Shown here piece after piece: positions 23,214 through 33,538 of a DNA stretch of 64,000 nucleotides (positions within the stretch are counted from its first letter, which is position 1; each line of letters starts with the position of its first letter). Source of the DNA: Coffea arabica (taxonomy: Eukaryota; Streptophyta; Magnoliopsida; Gentianales; Rubiaceae). A program made the translations under genes and the position numbers. Below the pieces are notes generated by a model. It had not been told where the DNA came from. It worked only from the letters and a program-made list of their open reading frames with translations, and searched no databases. Location: assembly GCF_036785885.1 (NCBI RefSeq), contig NC_092323.1, positions 6,240,501 to 6,304,500 on the forward strand, read 5' to 3'.

Positions 23214-23642
23214 GAGCTGGGATCTTCTGTCCAATATTTTGTGTCCACTTTCCTGTCCAATATAAAACTACGTAGTTCCACTTATCATATTTGCTGATGT
23301 CGCATATAAAAAAGAAAGGCTGTTTGGCTGCTTTATGCTTCTTCTTCTTTCTTCTTTCTTTTGATGTGGCACAAAATCATCACAGTTCCAATGAAGCATG
23401 CAGTATAGAGATTTGGCAACAGGTTTTGGGTTAAAGCAGATGGTAGCAATAGGGTTTTGGAAATTGTAACAAAGTTGTGTAAATAAAGAAAACCCAAAAT
23501 AGAAGAAAGAAGAAGAAGTATAAGGCAGCCAAACAACTTTTCTTTTTTATGTGCCACATCAACAGATATAATAAATGGAACTACGTAATTTTGCATTGGA
23601 CAGAAAAGTAGACACAAAATATTGGACAGAGGATCCCGGCTC
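23214..23642. mobile_element. 429-bp MITE with exact 8-bp target duplication (hAT-like)
   Basis: Arms of about 150 bp (23214-23365 and 23490-23642) are inverted copies starting GAGCTGGGATCTTCTGTCC, with several mismatches. The 8-mer AATCATCT flanks both sides (23206-23213, 23643-23650). An 8-bp duplication suits the hAT superfamily; no transposase is encoded. Confidence 0.85.
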
Positions 23643-23774
23643 AATCATCTGTATCTTCTTTCTTCTTATTATAGTAGTACTTTATGATTTTGTACACGGA
23701 AGTGGGGGGCAACGAATCATGTTAACGTTTCTTGGCCGAAAAAGAAATTTGTTAAAAATGGTTGATTTGAAGTG

Positions 23775-24320
23775 GGGGTGTGCATCGAAATCAAATTCGA
23801 TAATTCGAATTTTTGAATTCAAAATTTTTCAAAATTTGGACATCAGGAAATTTGACCAATTTCAATTTAGATTTTACATAATCCAATTCGAATTTGTACC
23901 GAATTCAATTCGAAATTCGGTATTAACTGATTTCAACGAATTCAATTTTTGTATTATAATTATATATATTTTTTGCTAAACTAAATGCTAACTTTTGTAT
24001 GATATATGTTTATAATTATAACATAATATACAACTAACTTAATAAGACTTATTATTGTATTGTTATATAATATAATTATTAGTTAGATGTATTATTATAT
24101 AATACAAATTTTATATTACATATAATATATATATATGTATAACATACAAATTTGAAATCGAAATGGGTATTCGAGTTTCAATTTCGAAATCGAAAATTCA
24201 GATTTGAGAAAATCATAATCGAATTCGAACCAAATTCATATAATTCAAAAATAAAACCCGATTTTCACTTCGTTTTTCGATTTACCGATTTTGAAAATTT
24301 CGATTTCCTCTAGTATTCCA
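23775..24320. repeat. Decayed AT-rich inverted repeat with dense AATTCGAA motifs
   Basis: Both halves are filled with ATTCGAATT/TCGAAAT words and face each other around a core of ATATAT text (about 23950-24140). It looks like an old palindromic non-autonomous transposon, but ends and target duplication are not recognisable. Confidence 0.4.
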
Positions 24321-25029
24321 ATTTTTTTTTTTTAAATGGAGGCTAGAGAGCGCTCCGCCATCCTCCCTTGAAATCGCGACGGATCAGTTTTTTTGTGGTT
24401 TACGTCCAATTTAGACCTATATATAATATTCCAACAAACTAAATGAAAGTATTAAAAGTTCAACCAAACGATAATTGCAGCATGTACTCTTTTTCCACTC
24501 ATCCGTTTGTGGATTTTGGTGCTGAGGCCACTGCGACCTTCTGGACGTTCAGATGGAGACTAGGGATGGCGGCCGGGGTGAATTAAGGTCAAAGTGCCTG
24601 TGATGGAGTGGGATTTTACCTCGAGTTGAAGCATACTCTCGAAACAGAAGAGATGACTCGTTACCGCCTATGTGCTCCTACATCATTAAACCCTAGACGA
24701 TGTAAAAACGGTTACTTTTTTATTTAGGCCCAAACTTGGGTGGGCACAATATTTAACAATCCAATGATCTAGATTATATTGCAGCGTTTAATAAGATAAT
24801 GTGATCCAATTTGAGCTATTGAGTTTTGAAAATTGGACGCATCCAAATATGAACATTTTCTTTAAGGTTAACATTAAGAGCGTTGACAATTGAGTTTTCT
24901 TTTTGTTAAGGATGAGCATGATGACAGTCATACGAAAGCTTACATTTGGATTGAGAGATTTCGAAAATGATTTGAAATTCATCCAAACCCCTCTATTTGT
25001 TTAGATTAATCAAGAGGTATTTTGATTTG

Positions 25030-25245
25030 TAAATCACCAACTAGGCCTCGTCTGGGGTCGCGATAGTTTATAAAAAAGTATTTCAGATACAACTACTCTT
25101 GAGAAAAGTACTTTTTAAGGTGCCAAAATTTGGCTACTTAAGTTATAAGAAATTATTTACCAAACATCTTTAAAGTATTTTTATTGCTTAAAAGCCTTTT
25201 TTTTTCCTGTAAACGCACTGCAACTTCAAATGGGGCCAAAAGTAG
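25030..25245. mobile_element. Possible MITE relic
   Basis: GGCCTCGTCTGGGGTCGCG at the left and AACTTCAAATGGGGCC at the right are weakly inverted, and the inside resembles AT-rich MITEs with ACCAAACA motifs. Evidence is thin. Confidence 0.3.
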
Positions 25246-26236
25246 TGTTTAAGATGCATTTAGATAATCAATGAATTGGAAGCTCAAATGTTTCTTAAAT
25301 AATTCAAACAATTAGAGCGATTTGGATAGAATTAAAATCCTTCTTCAATTTTTTAACCCAAACGAAGCCTAATAAAAAATTAGAAAAAAGATTGATTAGA
25401 GAGGGTGAGATATACGGGACCTAGAGTGGATGATTACATAATTTGATGCATGATGGACAACAGGTAATCATATGTATAGAGTTGGGTTGGATGAACAGAA
25501 AGAGAGAGTGTAAGTAAGAGATTTCGTGTTCGAGTCCTTCCACCGCTACTGACACTTAAAATTAAAAAAATATGAATAGAGTTGTATAAGCGCGTATTAA
25601 ATCTACACCAGCGTTATTGCGTGAAGCAGAAGCACTTTTTCCTCGCCCAATAAATTAAGCATGCCACCACGAGGCTCATGAAATTAAGTCGATCTTATTA
25701 CGCACTTTATAGTGTAAACCAACGACACTGTCCTTGTATGCACCAGACAATAATATGTTAGTCTAACGTTGGAGCGGGAGACACAGCCCACAAGTTGCAC
25801 AAATGAGCAAGCCATCTTTCAAAGTGGATCTTTGGAAAGCAGGCAATCATGCCCATGCATCATTGGAGCCTTTGTTTTTTAAAAAAAAAAAAAAAAAAAT
25901 TAAGTTTGTTGGCCCTTTTTTGCCGATGTGCCTTATAAATGAAGCCTCTTCCTGCTTTTTAATTTGCTCATACCATAGCGCTGACAATTGGAATAAAGGT
26001 CATAAAGTCTTATTATACGCAGGGGGGCTGGCTGTAAAGGATGCAGTCTTATGGTCATAAGGCAGTTATGCCCGGAATTTTGTTTTTCGCAGTTGGTTAG
26101 AACTTAGAACAGAAAGAAAGAGAAATTCTGAGGTCTATAAACCGCCAACATGTGATGGGTTGTCTAAAGCAAGATTGTTTTGTCTTGCCGGTGACTGATA
26201 TCCTATACTTTCCCGCCTACTTCCAACCTCCTTGCG

Positions 26237-26257
26237 TATATATATATATATATATAT
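26237..26257. repeat. (TA)n microsatellite
   Basis: About ten TA units in a row, read directly. Confidence 0.9.
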
Positions 26258-27235
26258 TTCATTAGCTCTCTCTGGTCTAGTTGTTGTAAAGAGCAGATAA
26301 AGCAGTCAATTTCTTTCGCAGCCCCATTTAGCTTTATGGAGCTCTCCCCAACTCATTGTTGGCCCGGGAGTTGTCTGTTTTGTTACGACTATTTATTTCT
26401 ATTAAAACCCCAAAAAAAAGAAAAAATTCGTGGAAAAAAATTTATGGAGCACTACTGTAATTTTTTTTTTTTTTTTTTTTTGCCAAAACTGTGAGATATG
26501 ATGTAATTGGTGGGGCACTACTGTAATTGGTGGGGCAAAACTGTGAGATATGATGAATCCAAGGGTTCTAATACAGTAGCCTAGTTTCCATCACTGACAC
26601 TAACTTTCATTGGCATTTATGGAGTATACAGTAGAGGCGCACAATCATCCATAGTTGGCATGTGTATTGGTTTCGTCTTGCAAAGAGTTTCTTAGGATGC
26701 ATATGAGATTTAACAAACAAATTAGAAGTCGGATTTACGAAATTGTTACTTGTACTCCTCCTTTAAGAAATCTTTTTGCATCATTCACAAAGTTGGGTTT
26801 AATTTATATGAATTGATATTACTATAATCCAGTAGTGTAAACCACCTTAATGATTTTACATTTTGCAGATCCTAGCGCGCGGTTCAGAATTCTGAGCTTG
26901 AATTACGCCGTCGTATCGTTTGGCACTGGTGACGAAGAAGAAAAACAAGCTGGGAGCTGTAACTTTCTTCAACGAACCATGTGACGGTGGCCTACTAATA
27001 ATTCAATTGTGAAAAGGAAATTCTGCTGCATTAGCTGGTATGCCATATGCTCGCTCGCCAATAAGTCAATCCTGACGGACCATCTTTCAACTCAATTTCG
27101 TTTTCCATTAGGTTGATTACTGATTTCATTTGTGTGTACCTGCTGCCAAGGATAGAGAAGTTATTAATTGCCTGGCTCCATGCTCTTTCCATCACTGCAA
27201 CGACAATAATCTGTGAAGCCTAGATCACCTCAAAT

Positions 27236-27276
27236 CCCCCGGGGGGGGGGGGGAATATATATATATATATATATAT
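27236..27276. repeat. C5-G13 run followed by (AT)n microsatellite
   Basis: Five C, thirteen G and then about eleven AT units lie back to back. The G run length is likely to be unreliable in assembly. Confidence 0.85.
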
Positions 27277-28094
27277 GTATGTGTTAGTTATAATCATGTC
27301 TAAGGCCACCACTGATTGGTTGATCAGATCATGACACTAAGAAAGCTTTGTACAACCTGCAACGCGATAGTGAAGTTTTGGTGGGAAGCATTTTGGTCAT
27401 TCTCCTTTTGTTTAGGGATTTTAAATCACCCAAGTCATTTGGTTAATTGTCTTGTGAAAGTTACTTCGTGTTCGGCTAATGGCTGTGGATTAATTTGAAA
27501 CCGGCTTTTCTAGGAATGGAGATGGAAACATGAAAGCGTGGATTAAAAATGCTTCGATCTTTTAAACTTGTCGTTTAACGCATATGCTTTCATATATCTT
27601 ATAATTGGTTGTTCGTGAATAATGAATAGAGGAATATAATCGAAGGACGGATTAATAGCACATAAGGATACAAACGGGACCCCCCTTATAATTGGCTGTT
27701 TTCTTTTTTTTTTGTTTTGTTATCGGGAATAATTTGAAAAACCTCCCTTAGAGTTTGCGACAAAAATAATGTAGTATATGATAATATAATAGTAAACAGG
27801 AGCACGGGTGACAAGACAGAAGATCCACTTATTATTGCTAGGCTCTTGTGCTATATGATCTGTAAGGGGGAAATTGGGAGTTGGGTGGGTCTACTCCGTT
27901 TATTCAATTTGTATTTTGCGAAAGATATTAAGCAAGCATCCTATAAGATATGATAAGAAAAGCTTGTTTAATTGTGTATGTATGACTGACTATACGAGGA
28001 CGCGACTCATTTTATGTTTTTCATATAAATTTCGCTCAGTTTCACAAGGAAGCGGAGGAAAATGACAAAATTAGGAAAGAATAGATTGTGGGGA

Positions 28095-28184
28095 GAGCGT
28101 TTGGGTAGGAGATTATTTGGAATAAAATTTTTTTAAAAAAATATATAATACTTTTTAATGTGATTTATGTGAAATGAAAAGATG

Positions 28185-28224
<40 letters not shown>

Positions 28225-28260
28225 GAATCAAGCAGATAAATTTGTTTAAATAATTCACTA
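28095..28260. mobile_element. MITE relic carrying an (AT)n expansion at 28189-28220
   Basis: The left text GCGTTTGGGTAGGAGATTAT and internal AATGTGATTTATGTGAAATGA match the common GTTTGGATA MITE type seen at 18001-18140; an AT microsatellite of about 16 units has expanded inside it. The right end (TTTAAATAATTCACTATTTAAAC) is degraded. Confidence 0.4.
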
Positions 28261-28760
28261 TTTAAACACGGTAAAAATCGACTGCATTGAGACCGAAAAA
28301 GCGAACGAGCTGGGTTATAATTGACATCCAAGCTACCTTACTCTAATAAGTAAAACCCTTCTCTATGCACCACACCACAGCAATTAATCGAAGCTGACTT
28401 GCCAACACACGCCTATGGCACACCTTGCAACCAACTTCGACAAGCAACTATCAAACCAAATGGAATAAAACCATCAAATGATAATGATAGAATCAACCAT
28501 TTTTCCTTGGCTCAGTGGCCACCAGAGAAGGATGTAAGTCCCTCCTTGGACTGTAAGTGGAGGGTTCAAACCTTAAATTGGGCTCTAATCATGTCTGCAT
28601 ACCTACTAGCCCCTTACACACAAGCCTCCTTAGGCTTCCCTTCCTGTACCGACTCCTCATTTTTGTCTTGATATATTCTCCAACAAAAAAAGAAAAAAAG
28701 CGTGACAATCAACCGTGCAGAAAACAGCGCCTTCATTGGAAAACACAAAAACAGAAAAGA

Positions 28761-28783
28761 GGCGCGCCAACTTTGACGTCAAA
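28761..28783. promoter_or_regulatory. GGCGCGCC and TTTGACGTCAAA motifs upstream of the J-domain gene
   Basis: An 8-bp GC palindrome that reads TTGGCGCG on the minus strand (E2F-like) and a 12-bp perfect palindrome with a TGACGTCA core (bZIP/CRE-type) lie 4 bp apart, 135-160 bp upstream of the ATG at 28919. Binding is not shown; it is motif evidence only. Confidence 0.4.
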
Positions 28784-28918
28784 TAACTGCGCTTCATTCA
28801 CTACTGTTTTGCTGGACCTTTGCCCCTTTTCGTGGATGCTGGACCATTACCAAGCCAGCCCGCTTCCCCAAACCAACCGGGGGGCCTCTATCACTGATTC
28901 TCCTTGTAATCGCTAGAA

Positions 28919-31900
28919 ATGACGATTTTTACTGGATTCACCGCGAATAATAATAAACTGTACCGTTCTTGCCGACCGGCTCATTCAATTTGTGCTCACT
29001 ATTACGTTATTAATTCTTTTTATCCAGCTATGACCGGAAGCCGGTGGCTAGGTTCCAGAACTGAGTCTGCTCCATCAGAGTTCCGGGGACCAAACGCCTA
29101 CGATTTGCTCGGAGTTTCGCAGACCAGCTCATTAGCAGAAATCAAAGCTTCCTTTCATAAATTAGCCAAGGAGACCCACCCTGACCTTGCCGACTCACAC
29201 ACCTACTCTTCTGCCTCCAATCGGTTCATCCAAATTCTCGCTGCTTATGAGGTTATTTGTTTTTAATAGAAATAAACATCTTCTCTTTTAGTGCGATTTT
29301 CACACTCAGTTTACATTTGTCGTTCTGCTTGTTTTATTGCTGTGAATTTTTATTTTTTTTTGTGCTACATTTCTTGTTATGTACTAGGGTAGCTAGTGTA
29401 ACTTTGGTGTAGTTGTCATTATGCTAGTGAAATGATCAATTTTGGTGATACAAATGATGTCACAAATCGAGATTCAAGTCATGAAGATTAGCATTTATTG
29501 CTAGTATTTTTCCGCAATGGATTGCAATCTGTTAAACTGCTGAATTCTTAGGCTTATGTTTACTGGACATAAAAATACAACTCGTATCAGTTCAAGGCAG
29601 AAGAATGAGAAAAAAAAATAAAGAAAGAAAGAGAGGGAAATTGATCCTACACTGGATAAATGCATCCTATTCTATCTTCAGTTTTAGAAGGCATTGAACT
29701 AAAATGTAGTTTCATCTCTAATGCAACATCAGGAGCTTGGATTTGACTTAGTTACGCTTGCTGAATCCAGATACTCTCAGATTGTGAGAGGAGGGCGCAC
29801 TACGATCAATATCTATTGTCTCAAAGGGTGCTATTTCAAAGACTTCCTGGGCAGGGATCAGATATTTTTACCTATGAATCACACAGAACACCAGCTGGGC
29901 AGATGGAAGTTGTTGAATGGTTGAAATGGTATAGATATGCCGTAAGTGAGATTTTATCAGAGAAAAGGGTGGTCATAGGATCAGGATACCTTGATGTATT
30001 GGAGAGGGATTTCTATTCGGCAATGCATACAGCATATTATGGCCCAGAGATTGAGTGCTCAGATCTTCTTCCTGATTGTTTTGAAGCTGAGGAGAGGTCT
30101 CATTGTTGCACTCCTGAGGTGCTGCACTTGGTGTTCGGGCGAGATCTCTTTGGAATGGTTCGTATTACCAACCAGATTCCTGAAATATCACATGCTAAAA
30201 GGGAAAACTTGACATCTTTTGCATCAGATTTGTCTGAATCCATTCAGTATGCTGATGATCTAAAGAACTCCAGTATAACTGATGGGGGCACTTACCAGAA
30301 GCAAGCAACTGAATCTTGTTACAATACCTCGGATACATATAAAAATCTTGAATTATGTATAGGAGGAAGGCTGATTGCTGTGGCCAGAAGAGATCAACCG
30401 CAGAGCTTAGAAGGGAAACAGAACAAAGAGGATAGTATTCATGTTTATCTTACTTCACATGATGACTCTGTGGCTAGGAGTCAGGTGTCTGGCGAGTTTA
30501 ATGATGTGGATTTTTCAGTTGGATACAGGATTCCACTGGGAACAATAACTGGACTTGGGACCAGCCCTGATGAAGGATCGTGCTATGTCTATGATAAGAG
30601 TGGTGCAAAAACCCATATTATCATGAAGCACAGAACTTTGCTCGTACGTGTGCTTTCTTCTTTTTGCATTTTCTCTTGCTATTAGTTTTCATCCTGGTAA
30701 AACATACTTTTTTAGGGGAATAAATTCCCCAGACATAAGCATTCGAATACATTTAAACATGTTAAATAATTCACATCCCTCTACTTCGATGGATTCATGT
30801 GCTGCATGGTAGTGAAGTCGCATTAGTACCTTACACAAAATGTTGTTTGGACCTCATTTCTGCTAGATAATTGCCGTTGAAGCTTTTAAGGGACAAAAGG
30901 CCCAGGTTTCAAGTCTTTGTATGCGACTGACAGCTTGATTGTGCATTGCTTGCATACTTCAGTTGCTTCTGCATATATGAAGTTCAATATACGAGGCTGC
31001 ATACTATCTGCGGGAACTTCTGTGAAGGCATTTGAAAGTTCACATGCCTGAGCATTTTAATTCTGAGACTTCTTTCTTCTTTTTCTCTTTTTGTCTTTGA
31101 TTATGTGTAAGAGGGGACTTCTTTCAGGTAAAACACATGCATTGGTATCGAGTAGGAGATAAAGCTTCAATGTGTGAATGTAGATGCACTAGGGCTCGGT
31201 TGCCACCAAGCAAGTAAGCCACATTCTGTCCTTTCAATTTAAATTTACAGAAGAGCCCTGATTATACGTCTGCTAGCATTAGAAGATAAACAGCATCTGT
31301 TCAATAGTTTCGTCAATTTGCTTATTTTCGTTAGAATAAGACTACAAGGTCCCTTCTCCTCATCCTTCCTTATGAAATCTTGAATAAATGATGGACATCT
31401 GGGAAGCACTCTGACTTCTTCCTGCTTTACATCTTGGTTAAAACAATTGATAGTCCATTATCTCAATAGATTTGCCCTACCTATTATGTCCTGTTTTCGT
31501 GCGGCATAAGACATGGATCAGAAGGATAGGTCTCTAACTTGGATTTTTTGAGCAGAGGGCTTCAACTTAGATTTTTGATAGTAAAGGTAACACGGCATGT
31601 ACAATCTTCTTCTAATTTACATGTCTCCCTCCTACACTCAAATCGATGTATTTTATGTACCTTGAATGAAACTTTTGATAGCATTGCTTACCACTTTTGA
31701 CTTGGAAGTTGGTGTGGTTAAAGCAGCATTGGTGCATGCTCTCTCTCTCTCTCTCCCCTCCCCCCCCCCCCCCCCCCCCTTTTTCATTTTTTTTTTTCCA
31801 GCAAGGGAGGGGCAGGACTTAAGAAGCTGGGAGGTGGCAGGGGGATTTGAACCCAGGACCTCTATTTCCCGGGGCTTCAATCACATGCTGTCTAATTTTC

Positions 31901-32619
31901 TCCTTTTGGTAGGAGTTTTTAAAATTTTTACTTTTATTTTTTGTAAATAGCAAGGAAAGGTTGCAGTTATATGCAGGTTGACAACATTTGCAATCTTTTA
32001 TCTAGTCCATGCTTGTCCCACATCTTTTGAGCAGATTCTCATCTCTAAAAAGGATAATTCTTGGCCATTCTTTAGTATAATTACCCATTAAATAATGGCA
32101 GCTCAAATTTTTGTCTCTCTCTTCTCCTGTCCTTTACCACGCAAATCATTTTCCTGTGCTCAACAAATCTATGGTTCCTTCCATCAGATTTTGGCTATTC
32201 GAACCTCGCTGTGGCATGCATGACATTGGAGGCTGGTATGTCGAAACATATGGTAGGGATAAGAAGGCACGTACTGTACCATCCCAGAGACACTGGGATG
32301 GTTTGGATTCAAATGAACTGTTTGACAAGTATGTCTGTGATTTATGAGCCTAAATTTGATGTTTTATTTACTGTAATAGCAGTTTCCATGTTATATACCA
32401 TAACTAAGTTAACAGGATCCACAAAACTTGAACTATACTGTTAATGCAGTTTTTGATTATATTGTTATCTGCAGGAGACTCCATCCAGCAATGTATTTGC
32501 TTGCTCTTGCCTATAGAAGTCTAGATATTGAAGATGCAAGGAGAAGGAAGAAAACCGTGAAGGATATTATTGAAACTAAAATGTTTAGAATTCTCAGCTG
32601 GTGCAAGAAACTAGCCTAA
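28919..32619 (+). CDS. J-domain (DnaJ/HSP40) protein with plant-type C-terminal extension, 525 aa
   Basis: Five exons: 28919-29251, 29771-30643, 31128-31213, 32188-32328, 32475-32619; total 1578 nt with matching phases. The J-domain spans about 58-123: YDLLGVSQTSSLAEIKASF, the essential HPD tripeptide (87-89) and, across intron 1, AAYE-ILSDCERRAHYD. J proteins stimulate the ATPase of HSP70. The first 57 residues, with Arg, Ser and few acids, could be an organellar targeting peptide. There is no G/F region or zinc finger, so it is a class C J protein. The remaining 400 residues hold a Cys/Arg cluster (CECRCTRARLPPSK) and FWLFEPRCGMHDIGGWYVE; I do not recognise this part. The neighbour CGLD27 is convergent 0.9 kb away. 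A second Met at residue 38 is an alternative start. Confidence 0.88.
31737..31779. repeat. (CT)n followed by a C18 run, intronic
   Basis: About nine CT units, then CCCCTC and a run of roughly eighteen C, lie in intron 3 of the J-domain gene. Confidence 0.9.
31795..31900 (-). repeat. Possible tRNA-derived SINE fragment in an intron
   Basis: On the minus strand GTCCTGGGTTCAAATCCCCC resembles the pol III box B, followed by about 45 nt and an A-rich end next to the C/CT tract. Box A is not clear. It could equally be a chance match. Confidence 0.3.
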
Positions 32620-33538
32620 AAAAGTTGCCTAAGGCTTTCTCAAGTTGGAACTCGGAAGTGCCCATATCCAGAATCGTCATTGCATCATGCCTGATGTTTA
32701 GGTATTTAGTAACAAAAATTCATTGGAGTTCATTGGAATTTGGGAATCAAGAACAAAATATCATGAAAAGATCTCAGTCCTTATCTTGCTAAATTGGTTT
32801 GGTAATGATGATTCCATACAGAGAATGGGGTGACTTCCATGGTTTTTCTTTATAAAGATAATGATGAAGAGGCATAAACAGAAAGGAAATATCAAAGGAA
32901 AAGATAAACTTTATGCTGCCATTGCAATCTTAGTGAACAAATAAAGTTTTTTGTCTTCATTTTTTTCTTTCTCTGCTACAGTAATCAGAATGAAAGAGAT
33001 CATACGATGGAAGGAATAGAGCTTAGTGAAGAAACAGAATGAGTACTAGCTTTTGTTCAGCTACAATTCCTATCAAAGATAAATTTCATATAGAGAAAAT
33101 TTCAAGTTTGGGCTGTAAGGTTATGTTGATCTTATAGATTTAACTTGTCTTGTCTTTACATAGTTGAGCAGAATTATCTTTCCTCAAATAAGAGGGTGCC
33201 CCAAATAAAAGCTGGACCTTTTGTTTTTTCTTTGGGCTACTCATTGTCATCTCATAGCACTTGATATCATGGTATAAACATATATCATTGTGTTGTGACC
33301 AACTAATCTGAGTTTTTTAGTATGTCTTCATTCCCCCACTTCTGAAGATGGACACTTTTTAATGATCCCCAACCATCAGAGCAAAACAAATGCAATTGCA
33401 TTTGTTTTTAATCTTTGCTATGTAAAGTTCAACCCAAAAAAAAAAACACTGGCCAAAGTTAATTCCTGCCTATGAAAGGACAATAACAGAAATATTGAGC
33501 AGTCTGAGAGTTGAACTGGTCTTCTCTTTTATATATTG
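32620..33538. other. Convergent 3' flanks of J-domain gene and CGLD27
   Basis: 0.9 kb of AT-rich sequence between two stop codons, presumably the two 3' UTRs; an AATAAA-like motif near 32940 could serve the plus-strand gene. Nothing else is seen. Confidence 0.5.

Larger units (their letters stand above)
20763..28918. other. 8.2-kb gene-free, MITE-rich spacer
   Basis: No gene is recognised on either strand. The left edge carries the subtilase promoter and the right edge the promoter of the J-domain gene. Between them are MITEs at 21858-22078, 22179-22614 and 23214-23642, a decayed AT-rich inverted region at 23775-24320, MITE-like relics near 25030-25240 and 28095-28260, and microsatellites at 26237-26257, 27236-27276 and 28189-28220. 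Small nested duplications occur at about 26450-26555. Its open frames are short and low-complexity. Confidence 0.65.
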
